Shown: positions 17,851-26,316, counted from the stretch's first letter. The stretch is 64,000 bases of DNA from an uncultured Peptococcaceae bacterium (GCA_910585405.1 CAJUDO010000001.1:160089-224088); one strand, 5' to 3'. Notes: generated from the sequence alone by a model not told the origin. A program made the numbers and translations.

Positions 17851-17876
17851 CTCTCACTAAGAGAACTGCTTTTTGC
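17840..17876. terminator. Bidirectional terminator
   Basis: Stem GCAAAAAGCAG / CTGCTTTTTGC plus an inner TCTC / GAGA, with runs of A and T that work in both directions. It serves the GyrI-like gene and spoVS. Confidence 0.8.
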
Positions 17877-17897
17877 GTGTAGTAGTTATATGAAAAA

Positions 17898-18008
17898 GTG
17901 GGTAGCAAAATAATTCACTGCGATAAAACCCAAAAAGAATGCTTGGAATACTGCGGTAACGACTGCTATCAAAAAAACTGCATCAACGAGGCTCCACAAT
18001 CAACTTAA
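17898..18008 (+). CDS. Possible Cys-rich microprotein or its remnant
   Basis: A 36-codon frame with five cysteines spaced C-x6-C-x3-C-x3-C-x4-C (core CDKTQKECLEYCGNDCYQ). The only in-frame start is GTG, and no ribosome-binding site is present. An ATG at 17890 would join this frame if the A-run after it were one base longer, so it may be a frameshifted relic. It overlaps the end of spoVS on the other strand. Confidence 0.25.
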   Translation: MGSKIIHCDKTQKECLEYCGNDCYQKNCINEAPQST

Positions 18009-18246
18009 TCGCCGTGCGCTCCTCCTCCTCAATCATGATATCGGTAAAAGCCGGAATACAAATCAAATCAATACCGCTGGGCGCTACAAACCCTCTCGCA
18101 ATTGCCACTGCTTTTACTGCCTGGTTTAACGCGCCCGCACCGATGGCCTGCATTTCTGCACCGCCTCGTTCCCGAATCACTCCGGCAAGCGCGCCTGCCA
18201 CAGAATTTGGATTTGATTTTGCTGAAACTTTTAATACTTCCATCAT
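17983..18246 (-). CDS. spoVS: Stage V sporulation protein S
   Basis: 87-residue member of the SpoVS family, an Alba-like fold, probably nucleic-acid binding. In Bacillus it affects septation and spore coat assembly; it also occurs in non-sporulating relatives. The core reads MEVLKVSAKSNPNSVAGALA, then GAGALNQAVKAVAIARG and GIDLICIPAF. Two tandem ATGs follow an AGGAGG site. It is downstream of ymdB on the same strand, the standard arrangement. Confidence 0.95.
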   Translation of the reverse strand: MMEVLKVSAKSNPNSVAGALAGVIRERGGAEMQAIGAGALNQAVKAVAIARGFVAPSGIDLICIPAFTDIMIEEEERTAIKLIVEPR

Positions 18247-18353
18247 CGTTACCTCCTGAATAATGAAATATAGTAATATCTGGAATATTATTATATATTC
18301 AACACTCCACGAAATATTCCTTTTTCTGGAAGAAAAATTTCTTTTCTTTTTCT

Positions 18354-19130
18354 TTACACTACCTGTATGGGCGTAATCCCTTTTGCTTTGCCGGTTTTAT
18401 CATCCAACTCCACACATACCGCACACAACCGCGCCGGTCCCTGGGCGTGCTGAAAACGCACCGGAATCTGGCTGGTAAACTGCTGTATCGCCAGTTCTGT
18501 TTTCACACCCAGCACCGAGTCAATGGCACCGGTCATGCCCACATCACTGATATATGCCGTACCCTTGGGCAATATGCATCCATCCGCTGTCTGCACATGG
18601 GTATGGGTGCCCAGCACTGCGCTCACCCGTCCGTCTACATAGCGGGAAAAGGCAATCTTCTCCGAAGTCGCCTCGCCGTGCAAATCAATGACAATATGCC
18701 GCACACCCTGCTGCCGAATTTCCTGTAATAACGAATCAATCACAGCAAAGGGCGACGGCAGCGTACTGACATACACATTGCCCAGAAGATTCACCACAGC
18801 CACCTGCGTTCGCCCCTGATCGACGATGCTGTATCCCCGTCCCGGCGTGCCCTCAGGATAATTGTAGGGACGAACCAGCGTTTCCTCCCCATCAATAAAA
18901 TTGTAAATATCCTGATTGGCCCACGCATGATTTCCCAAGGTCACCACATCTGCACCTGCAAAGCGCAGCGCACGAAACTGCTGCTCCGTAATACCGTTGC
19001 GCTCTGCGGCATTTTCTCCATTGACAATCACCAAATCGCTCTGATACTGCCGCCGCAAACGCCCCAATTCCTGCTGTACCTTCGCCAAACCTGCCTCGCC
19101 TGTCACATCTCCTACAAATAAAATATTCAA
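18354..19130 (-). CDS. ymdB: YmdB-family metallophosphoesterase (TIGR00282)
   Basis: 258-residue calcineurin-like phosphodiesterase. Metal ligands are visible in MNILFVGDVTGEAG, VNGENAAERNGIT, TLGNHAWAN, IDLHGEATSEK and VLGTHTHVQTAD. YmdB of Bacillus hydrolyses cyclic nucleotides and influences biofilm and RNA-level regulation together with RNase Y. Its start overlaps the stop of the upstream LRAT-fold gene by 4 bases, so the two are co-translated. Confidence 0.93.
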   Translation of the reverse strand: MNILFVGDVTGEAGLAKVQQELGRLRRQYQSDLVIVNGENAAERNGITEQQFRALRFAGADVVTLGNHAWANQDIYNFIDGEETLVRPYNYPEGTPGRGYSIVDQGRTQVAVVNLLGNVYVSTLPSPFAVIDSLLQEIRQQGVRHIVIDLHGEATSEKIAFSRYVDGRVSAVLGTHTHVQTADGCILPKGTAYISDVGMTGAIDSVLGVKTELAIQQFTSQIPVRFQHAQGPARLCAVCVELDDKTGKAKGITPIQVV

Positions 19131-19582
19131 TCCTGTAAATCCTCCTCAATCTGTTCCCGCATCATTACCTGTCGGGAAATCCGTCGTCCGCAGGCGCACC
19201 AATTCACAAAATGTTCGCAGTTGTTACAGAGAAAATTGTATCCGCCGAAATTGCAGCCCACCTGGCTTAATGCCCTCCGCGCCACTTCCTCCTGCGGAAA
19301 GCAAAACCGCACATCATAGGCCGGGCAAATCACCCCGCCCCGACAGAACGCAGAGCAGCTGGTGCGCTGAATCCAGGCATTGGCGTGAATATATTCCATT
19401 TTTCCGCTGAAATGCACCACCGTGCCATCCCCCATATCTAATCCATAATGGCGGAACGTAGGAAATCCATCCTCAAACTGCTGCAAAAAAATGCGCTGCT
19501 TTCCCTCCAACAACGTTTCCCGCACCAATCGCTGCTCCGCCGGAGTCAACCGGCGCACTGTATAAATTGCACGACATGTCAT
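19127..19582 (-). CDS. LRAT-domain (NlpC/P60-like) acyltransferase/hydrolase
   Basis: 151-residue protein with the lecithin:retinol acyltransferase fold. The conserved His lies in FRHYGLDMGDGTVVHFSG (His45) and the catalytic Cys in the diagnostic NCEHF motif (Cys122, NNCEHFVNWC). Bacterial relatives are mostly uncharacterised; eukaryotic members are phospholipid acyltransferases. There is no signal peptide. It overlaps ymdB by 4 bases, an unusual partner. It carries nine further cysteines, which may bear on regulation. Confidence 0.8.
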   Translation of the reverse strand: MTCRAIYTVRRLTPAEQRLVRETLLEGKQRIFLQQFEDGFPTFRHYGLDMGDGTVVHFSGKMEYIHANAWIQRTSCSAFCRGGVICPAYDVRFCFPQEEVARRALSQVGCNFGGYNFLCNNCEHFVNWCACGRRISRQVMMREQIEEDLQD

Positions 19583-19676
19583 GCTGTACTCACCTCACTG
19601 TCTGTTACAGCATATGTGCAACCAAAACAACAGGTGCCAAATTTCCTTTCCCTGCAAAAATCAATAAGCCATTTGC

Positions 19677-21413
19677 TTATCGTCCGTACTGTTTCATTTT
19701 CTCAAACAATATTGCGCTTTCCTTTACAGGAATTTCCCGAACCCTACCAATTTGTCTGGCCAGACAGGCTGTTCGGGCTCCGTCCTCTAAAATCTGCGCC
19801 AGCATGTACGCCCGCGCCATGGTATCTGCTACGGTCACCGCGCCATGATTTGCCAGTAAACATCCGTTGGCTTCCCGCAAAACGTCTGCCGCCTGCTGAG
19901 CCAATTCTTCACTGCCCGGCGGGCAATATGGTACCAAAGGAATAGCACCCGGAGCCAGCATGCCCATTTCACTGATCACCGCGCCTAAAGCCTGACCGCT
20001 GGCTCCATAGGCAGTACAATAGGCCGCATGGGTATGCACAATTGCACTGCAATCAGGACGGGCCTGATAGATGGCGCAGTGCATAGGCAGCTCCGAGGAC
20101 GGTTTATAGCCATTGCGTACTCCTGCAATCTCACTGCCATCCATATGCACGATACAGATATCTTCCGCTTTCATCTGATCATACAGCACCCCCGACGGCG
20201 TAATGGCCAACAGATCATGCTCTCTATCCACCATGCTGACATTGCCAAAGCTACCGCTGCTCAAGCCGTCTTTGGCCATATTCTGCGCGGCAGTCAGCAC
20301 CTGTTGCTGCAGAGAACGGGCATCGCACTGCAACGCAGGTTGTCCCCGCCGCAGCGCTTCCAGATTCTGCGCAAAGGGCGGATAGGCTACGCCTTTCTCC
20401 GTAATAATCGCTGTAATATACCTCTCCGGCGTCACGTCAAAAGCCGGATTGAACACCATCGCCCCGTCAGGTACAGTCTGACGGCCGTTAAACTGGCGGA
20501 TTTCTTCCTCCTTCCGCTGTTCAATGGGAATCAAACTGCCATCTCTCAACGAAAAGTCCACTGTAGACAGCGGCGCTACCACATAAAAAGGAATGCCATG
20601 CTCCTTTGCCAAGACCGCCACCGTATAGGTCCCGATTTTATTGGCAGTATCTCCATTGGCGGCAATGCGGTCCGCGCCCACAACCACCGCCTGCACCTTT
20701 TGCTGTGCCATGACCACGCCGGCCATATTATCGCAGATGGTCGTCACCGGAATCCCGCTCTGACTGAGCTCCCACGCAGTAAGCCGCGCCCCCTGCAATA
20801 GAGGCCGCGTTTCGTCGGAATAAACCGCTACAGGATGCTGCCGCTCCTGCAAAATATAGGCAGGCGCCAAAGCTGTACCATACATACTAGTAGCCAAAGC
20901 GCCGGCATTACAGTGAGTCAGCATTGCTTGAAAATTCGGAATATTCTGCAGCAAGTCCGCGCCATATTCACCCATTGCCTTGCAAGCCGCGATATCCTCC
21001 TCCAGCATTCGCTGACATTCCAGATACAATCCCTGCACCAGTTTCGCCGCTGTTATCCCGTCTTCCGCCGCAGCACACTGCGCCACAGCCACATCCTGCA
21101 TCCGTGTCACCGCCCAATGCAAATTCACCGCTGTGGGCCGCGCAGTGTCCAAATATGCACTGATTTCCTCCACCGCCGCTGTAAAATTGTCCGCCGTCAG
21201 CGTTCCGGCTTCCAGTCTGCGTGCCGCGCCCAACCATACGCCAAAAGCCGCCGCCAGACCAATGGCCGGTGCGCCCCGCACCACCAGTCTTTTAATAGCA
21301 TCCCACATCTGCTCTGCCGTAGTAATCTCCAATTGGCACAACTCCCCTGGCAGCTTTGTCTGGTCAATTAAAAAAACCTTCCCATTCTCTAACCAAATAG
21401 GCTTAGGTAACAT
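19677..21413 (-). CDS. mtnA: Fused methylthioribose-1-P isomerase (MtnA) and class II aldolase
   Basis: 578-residue fusion. Residues 1-345 are MtnA with catalytic Cys168 (MLTHCNAGALAT) and Asp248 (VVVGADRIAANGDTANKIG). Residues about 365-560 are a FucA/AraD-type zinc aldolase with Glu441, His460-x-His462 (IVHTHAAY) and His523 (LLANHGAVTV). MtnA converts 5-(methylthio)ribose-1-P to the ribulose form, and a class II aldolase can split this to dihydroxyacetone phosphate plus an aldehyde: the DHAP shunt for methylthioadenosine/5'-deoxyadenosine salvage. An alternative role for the second domain is MtnB dehydratase. AGGAGG precedes the ATG at 21413, so earlier in-frame starts are rejected. Confidence 0.88.
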   Translation of the reverse strand: MLPKPIWLENGKVFLIDQTKLPGELCQLEITTAEQMWDAIKRLVVRGAPAIGLAAAFGVWLGAARRLEAGTLTADNFTAAVEEISAYLDTARPTAVNLHWAVTRMQDVAVAQCAAAEDGITAAKLVQGLYLECQRMLEEDIAACKAMGEYGADLLQNIPNFQAMLTHCNAGALATSMYGTALAPAYILQERQHPVAVYSDETRPLLQGARLTAWELSQSGIPVTTICDNMAGVVMAQQKVQAVVVGADRIAANGDTANKIGTYTVAVLAKEHGIPFYVVAPLSTVDFSLRDGSLIPIEQRKEEEIRQFNGRQTVPDGAMVFNPAFDVTPERYITAIITEKGVAYPPFAQNLEALRRGQPALQCDARSLQQQVLTAAQNMAKDGLSSGSFGNVSMVDREHDLLAITPSGVLYDQMKAEDICIVHMDGSEIAGVRNGYKPSSELPMHCAIYQARPDCSAIVHTHAAYCTAYGASGQALGAVISEMGMLAPGAIPLVPYCPPGSEELAQQAADVLREANGCLLANHGAVTVADTMARAYMLAQILEDGARTACLARQIGRVREIPVKESAILFEKMKQYGR

Positions 21414-21655
21414 CGTCAACACCCTCCTTTTGTTGTAGTATACCATGACCCACTGAGTTACACAATAAAAAGACTTACAGCAAATCAACTAACGGCGGCA
21501 GCCTCGCTGATTCATTGAAACACTGTAAGTCCTTCACTGCCTCAGACGACTCTGTTTGCTGAGGCATTTTCTATTATGTGTGATCCTGCAGCAAATATGC
21601 TGCCAACATCTGCATTTTCTCTAAACAAAACTATTATATATTGTCAAAACATTCT
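21414..21655 (-). other. Structured intergenic region upstream of mtnA
   Basis: On the minus strand three stem-loops follow the helicase stop codon: GCAGC...GCTGC (21588-21603 area), TGCCTCAG...CTGAGGCA (21538-21566 area), and a terminator GACTTACAG...CTGTAAGTC with TTTTTATT. A probable mtnA promoter comes after it (TTGTGT, 17 bases, TATACT). I see no known riboswitch consensus. Confidence 0.45.
21465..21532 (-). terminator. Terminator upstream of mtnA
   Basis: Outer 9-bp stem GACTTACAG / CTGTAAGTC enclosing an inner AATCAGC / GTTGATT stem, then TTTTTATT on the minus strand. It probably ends the helicase transcript. Confidence 0.6.
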
Positions 21656-23122
21656 TCAAAATTTCGCCTTTGTCACCTTACGCACCTTTGCCTTAATAGG
21701 CTTGGTCTGCAATGTTTTCCACACCAGTGGGCCTTTGCCGTTTAAGATCTCTACCGTGCTGGTCCAATCCATAATCTGAATCACGCCGATATCTGCCGCC
21801 TCCACGCCGGGAATGGCACAGATGGTGCCCACAATATCAACAGGGCGAATTTTCGCCTTTTTCCCATCGGCAATTTGCAGTTTGAGAATATTGGCATGAA
21901 GCGCAGCGTGTTTGCTACCTTTTTCCTCCGGCTGAACATCCATCTTCTCGCGGAATGCAGGTTCCGCCTCTGCAACCGCCTGCGCCGTCGGAAGCTCCAA
22001 CTGCACGATGGGCAATTGCAGCAGCTTCTCAACCTGCTCCAGTTCATGCCGTTCCCAGGATTCCACCAGAGAAATCGCCGTACCGGACAATCCGGCCCGA
22101 CCGGTACGACCAATACGGTGAATATACGTTTCCCGTTCCGGCGGCAGCTCATAATTCACCACCAGCGAGATATTTTCCACATCAATGCCCCGCGCCGCCA
22201 CATCTGTAGCCACCAGATACCGAAACAGCCCTTTTTTGAAATCCCGCATCACTTCTGTGCGCTCCCACTGCTCCATACCGCCATGCAGACGGGCACAGCT
22301 GAAACCATCCTCCCACAGCGCATCGTAAATATCCTCTACCTCTGCGCGCATATTGGCGAAAATAATACAACTGTCGGGATTGTACACCTTCAACAGTCCC
22401 AGTAGCAATTCCAACCGCTCTGCGTCATCACAGCAATACCATCCGTGAGAGATGGCCCGACTGCTCACAGGCTCGCCCGCTATGGTAATACGCAACGGCT
22501 CCCGCAAATACTGCTGTGCCAACACCTCCACCGCCTTGGGCATGGTAGCGGAAAATAGCAGCGTTACCCGATCCTCCGGCAAATAGGACAGAATCTGCTC
22601 CACTTGTTCTATAAAACCCATATGCAGCATTTCATCCGCTTCGTCAAGCACAAGATAGCCAATAGAGCCAGTAAACAACGTTCCCCGCTCCAAATGGTCC
22701 AACACCCGCCCTGGCGTGCCTACCACCATGTGCGACTTCTGCTTCAAATCTTTCTCCTGCTGACGGAAGGAATGTTTCCCGTACAACGCCGGCACCTTGA
22801 TGCGCTTCAGCTTCCCGATGTCCATGATTTCCTGCTGCACCTGCATAGCCAACTCGCGGGTGGGCGTTAAAATCAATACCTGCGGATGATTTTCCTCCCA
22901 ATTCACCAATTGACACAGCGGAATACCATAAGCCGCCGTCTTCCCACTGCCAGTCTGCGCCTGCGCAATGAGGTCCCGCTTTTGCAGCACCTCAGGAATC
23001 ACCTCCCGCTGCACCGCAGTAGGCTGCTCCATACCTAACAACTCCAATGTCTGCAAAATCCTATCGTCCAAACCATATTGGGCAAAGCATTGCTGCTCCG
23101 CCGTCTTCCCATCTCCTGTCAT
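21656..23122 (-). CDS. DEAD-box ATP-dependent RNA helicase with DbpA-type C-terminal domain
   Basis: 488 residues. Helicase motifs: Q-motif region, Walker A AQTGSGKTAAYG, PTRELAMQ, motif II LDEADEML, SAT (LFSATMPKA), and the C-terminal core with VATDVAARGIDVE and HRIGRTGRAG. The last 80 residues (LKLQIADGKKAKIRPVDIVG, then TVEILNGKG) match the DbpA RNA-binding domain, which in E. coli/Bacillus homologues directs the enzyme to 23S rRNA hairpin 92. A role in 50S ribosome assembly is therefore likely. Stand-alone gene. Confidence 0.92.
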   Translation of the reverse strand: MTGDGKTAEQQCFAQYGLDDRILQTLELLGMEQPTAVQREVIPEVLQKRDLIAQAQTGSGKTAAYGIPLCQLVNWEENHPQVLILTPTRELAMQVQQEIMDIGKLKRIKVPALYGKHSFRQQEKDLKQKSHMVVGTPGRVLDHLERGTLFTGSIGYLVLDEADEMLHMGFIEQVEQILSYLPEDRVTLLFSATMPKAVEVLAQQYLREPLRITIAGEPVSSRAISHGWYCCDDAERLELLLGLLKVYNPDSCIIFANMRAEVEDIYDALWEDGFSCARLHGGMEQWERTEVMRDFKKGLFRYLVATDVAARGIDVENISLVVNYELPPERETYIHRIGRTGRAGLSGTAISLVESWERHELEQVEKLLQLPIVQLELPTAQAVAEAEPAFREKMDVQPEEKGSKHAALHANILKLQIADGKKAKIRPVDIVGTICAIPGVEAADIGVIQIMDWTSTVEILNGKGPLVWKTLQTKPIKAKVRKVTKAKF

Positions 23123-23274
23123 CTACACTGCTCCTTTTTCGCAAAAATACAAGCCCATTTATATCGCCAGCGGATAAATACTCCGCGAAACAAATTTATA
23201 TTTTGGTAATCTGTTCAATCGCATACAGTGGAAGATCTACAAGCCAATCTTCCTTGTTTACCCATACTTATAAC

Positions 23275-24474
23275 CTAGTAATCCTTAGCCAACAAAAAAT
23301 CTGCTAAATGCACAATCTTTACGCCGTTGATATTGCCTGCGGCAAGCTCGTCAAGGGTCACTATATATTTGGGGTAGTGGTCTTTGATTTCAAGCAGATT
23401 GGCAACCTCATGGTCGGATTCCTCCGGCAGATTACGGCACACCTGCACATAAATACGCTCGTCGCGCCGTACTGCCACAAAGTCAATTTCTTTCGTTTCA
23501 TTCTTGCCAATATAGACCTCATAGCCTTTTCTGCGAAGTTCAAAGTATACGATGTTTTCAAGCATAGCGGCAACAGATTTCGGGCTAAAACCCATCATGC
23601 AGTATTTCAGAGAAGCATCGGCCAGATAAAATTTTTCCTGCGTTTTTAGTATGGATTTTCCCTGCAAATCGTATCGCTGACAGCGGTAGATCACAAAGGC
23701 TTTTTCCAACCATTCCAGATAGTTATATACCGCTTCTACCGAAAGAGAACGGCCCTCGCTTTTCAGAAACTTCACAATCGCATTAGCAGAAAAGGTCTTG
23801 CCAACATTTTCAATAATATACTTTACGACACGGTTGAATAGGTCAAAATTTGTGATGTTATGCCGTTTTGTGATATCGCTGGTGATGACGGAATTATAAA
23901 TGCCCTCGACGATCTGATAGGCCGCACCCTCGTCAAAATTACTCAACGCAACGAGGGGAAATCCGCCCATGCGGATATACTCGTTTAACAGTTCTTTCGG
24001 CGTGCGTCCGCTTGACTTTTTGAACTCCATATACTCGGCAAAGGACAGCGTAAACACGGGGATGGAAATATACCGTCCCGTCAGGTAAGTGGATATTTCG
24101 CTTGCCATCAGCTTGGAATTGGGCCCAGTCACATAAATGTCCGTATTGGCATTTTCCAAAAGACTGTTGACAGCTTTTTCCCAGCCCGTGATTTCTTGCA
24201 CTTCGTCAAGCAAAAGATAATAGCGCTCACTGTCTGTCATTTTTTCTTTAATGCCATAATACATATCATTGTCAGTCATTCCGTCGTTAAAATCTTCCGA
24301 GGTATAACGCATATTGATAATGTGGTCGGCAGGAACGCCGCTTTTTGTCAAATCATCTTGCAACATTTCTAAAATCATGGATTTACCGCAGCGGCGAATG
24401 CCTGCAAGAACTTTCACCAGCGGCACATCACGATAGGTTTTAAGTGTTTCTAAGTAATGGGGTCTCACAATCAT
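23275..24474 (-). CDS. AAA ATPase with DUF4143 C-terminal domain (copy 1)
   Basis: 399-residue ATPase. Walker A is GIRRCGKS (residues 25-32) and Walker B is YYLLLDEVQEI. The C-terminal DUF4143 part ends in a PD-(D/E)xK-like motif (TKEIDFVAVRRDERIYVQV). Function of the family is unknown; roles in nucleic-acid or stress biology are guesses. An AAGGAGG site precedes the ATG at 24474. Paralogous to the gene at 25102-26316: both share GIRRCGKS at the same residue position and the LENIVY-ELxRxGYEV block. Confidence 0.85.
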   Translation of the reverse strand: MIVRPHYLETLKTYRDVPLVKVLAGIRRCGKSMILEMLQDDLTKSGVPADHIINMRYTSEDFNDGMTDNDMYYGIKEKMTDSERYYLLLDEVQEITGWEKAVNSLLENANTDIYVTGPNSKLMASEISTYLTGRYISIPVFTLSFAEYMEFKKSSGRTPKELLNEYIRMGGFPLVALSNFDEGAAYQIVEGIYNSVITSDITKRHNITNFDLFNRVVKYIIENVGKTFSANAIVKFLKSEGRSLSVEAVYNYLEWLEKAFVIYRCQRYDLQGKSILKTQEKFYLADASLKYCMMGFSPKSVAAMLENIVYFELRRKGYEVYIGKNETKEIDFVAVRRDERIYVQVCRNLPEESDHEVANLLEIKDHYPKYIVTLDELAAGNINGVKIVHLADFLLAKDY

Positions 24475-24675
24475 AGGATCGCCTCCTTTACTATTAGTAT
24501 ATCCAAAAACTTCTGAATAATAAATAGTTTTTACTGAAATTTCGTAAAAACTTTTCAATTTCGCTTTATCCCCTCTCCCTGTTTATTACCCCGGTCAAAT
24601 TTTTTTATTCGCATTTTTTCTTCTTTTAGAGTACAATGAATACAGTAGTTTTTATTAAAGAACGGAGGCTTCCCC

Positions 24676-24942
24676 ATGGCAAAGAAAGAAGTAACTGTAT
24701 ATACAATGGACCGCTGCCCTTTTTGCTTGCAGCTCAAACTGTTTTTGAAGCGCAAAGGCGTGGAATTTACCGAAATCAACACCTCACAGCATCCTGAAGT
24801 ATTAAAAATGCTGCAAGATGAAACCAGCTTTCTCACGCTGCCCCAAGTGTTTGTGGACGATAACTTCCTAGGCGGCTATGACAATATCATCGAGCTGCAC
24901 CAAAAAGGAAAATTCAACCGGATTTTCGGTTTGGAAGACTAA
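24676..24942 (+). CDS. Glutaredoxin-like protein
   Basis: 88-residue glutaredoxin-fold protein with a CPFC dithiol (Cys14, Cys17), cis-proline TLPQVFVDD and the C-terminal GGYDNI glutathione/thiol-contacting loop. Likely a small thiol reductase (NrdH/glutaredoxin class). GGAGG lies before the ATG. It sits alone on the plus strand between two paralogous minus-strand ATPase genes. Confidence 0.85.
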   Translation: MAKKEVTVYTMDRCPFCLQLKLFLKRKGVEFTEINTSQHPEVLKMLQDETSFLTLPQVFVDDNFLGGYDNIIELHQKGKFNRIFGLED

Positions 24943-24990
24943 ACTTTCCGCAAATTTTGGACTGAAAAAACATTTCAGATATTACATGAT

Positions 24991-25041
24991 GAACCGGCCT
25001 GTAATCGTTAGAAGGGGAATCTAACGATTACAGGCCGGTTC
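24991..25041. terminator. 22-bp perfect inverted repeat after the glutaredoxin-like gene
   Basis: Arms 24991-25012 and 25020-25041 are perfectly complementary with a 7-base loop, followed by TTTG. It probably works as a terminator, but the stem is much longer than needed and the T-run is weak. Confidence 0.55.
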
Positions 25042-25055
25042 TTTGTTGCCCCGAT

Positions 25056-25093
25056 ATAAAAATGCCCGTCACAATTTTGAATCTGTGATGGAC
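25056..25093 (-). terminator. Terminator after ATPase copy 2
   Basis: Minus strand: CCaTCACA / TGTGAcGG stem, then ATTTTTAT, beginning 9 bases after the stop codon. Confidence 0.65.
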
Positions 25094-25101
25094 ATAGCTA
25101 T

Positions 25102-26316
25102 TTAATTCCATTCCTCGGCTAAAAGGAAATCCCGGATATTGCGATGCTTAATCCCATTGCGGCTCATGTCAAATTCATCCAGAGAAACGACATATTTGGG
25201 AAAATTATCTCGGATATGATCATACGCTCCGAATTCACGTTGGATTGTTTCATCAGAAGCGAGCAGATAGGTGACTTGAATATACAGCTTCTCATCTCGT
25301 TTGTGACAGACAAAATCAATTTCTTTCTCACCATATCTTCCAACTGTGACTTCATATCCGCGACGAAGGAGTTCCATGTACACGATATTCTCTAAAGTAA
25401 GATTGATTTCTTTCATATTACCGCCAAAAATTGCTTCACGGATACCATGATCGACAATGTAATATTTTTCGTTGGACGCAAGGATTTGCTTTCCTTGTAA
25501 ATCTTCACGCTTAACTTGATAGAACAGGTAAGCATCGCAGCAATATTTAATATAGTTTAATATCGTTTCAGGAGCTACCGTGCGCTGTTCGCTTTTGAGA
25601 AACTTTGCAAGAGAAGCAGCAGAAAACGTATTTCCTACATGAGCCATCACGTACGCAATGATGCGTTCCAACAAATCCACATCACGAATTTTATTGCGCT
25701 TTACAATGTCTTTCAACTGAACAGAGTTGAACAAATCGTGAAGATACTGCCTAGACGGTTCATCAACATATCGGATGTTTGCCAGATAAGGCATACCGCC
25801 AGATAGAAGATATTTCTGAAAGCATTTCTGGATTGATTCATCAGGAGCAATTGTCTTATATAATTCCACAAACTCTGCGAAAGAGAATGGATAGATAACA
25901 AACTCTACATATCGTCCTCCGAGGTATGTGGCCAGCTCACCGGATAATAACTTGGCATTGGAACCTGTAATATAGATATCACAATTCAAAGATACACGGA
26001 AAGAATTGATGCATTTTTCCCAGTCTTTTACCTCCTGAATTTCATCGAAGAACAAATAAACTTTGCCGTCAATAGCAGCGGCTCTTTTTGTGATTTCATC
26101 GTGCAGAGCCTTTGCAGTTTGCAGATGTGCATAGTTCATATCCTCGAAATTAATTGAAATAAATTGTGCAGGATTTACGCCGGATTCTGTAAGTTCTTGT
26201 TTAATCAGTTCCAGCATCACAGATTTTCCGCAGCGTCGAATGCCGGTCATTACCTTTATCAAATCTGTTCCAATAAATGGACGGATACGGCTCATATACA
26301 TTTCTCGTTTAATCAT
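25102..26316 (-). CDS. AAA ATPase with DUF4143 C-terminal domain (copy 2)
   Basis: 404-residue paralogue of the gene at 23275. Walker A GIRRCGKSVM (residues 25-32), Walker B VYLFFDEIQEV, and the C-terminal nuclease-like motif EKEIDFVCHKRDEKLYIQV. The middle DUF4143 part has TFSAASLAKFLKSEQRTV, also present as FSANAIVKFLKSEGRSLS in copy 1. The SD is AAAGGGGC, about 12 bases from the ATG, rather far. Base composition is slightly more AT-rich than copy 1. Function unknown. Confidence 0.85.
   Translation of the reverse strand: MIKREMYMSRIRPFIGTDLIKVMTGIRRCGKSVMLELIKQELTESGVNPAQFISINFEDMNYAHLQTAKALHDEITKRAAAIDGKVYLFFDEIQEVKDWEKCINSFRVSLNCDIYITGSNAKLLSGELATYLGGRYVEFVIYPFSFAEFVELYKTIAPDESIQKCFQKYLLSGGMPYLANIRYVDEPSRQYLHDLFNSVQLKDIVKRNKIRDVDLLERIIAYVMAHVGNTFSAASLAKFLKSEQRTVAPETILNYIKYCCDAYLFYQVKREDLQGKQILASNEKYYIVDHGIREAIFGGNMKEINLTLENIVYMELLRRGYEVTVGRYGEKEIDFVCHKRDEKLYIQVTYLLASDETIQREFGAYDHIRDNFPKYVVSLDEFDMSRNGIKHRNIRDFLLAEEWN

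Noticed and set aside
21414..21655. SAM-type riboswitch before mtnA
   Set aside because: Sulfur-metabolism context suggested it, but no SAM-I/S-box core sequence is present.
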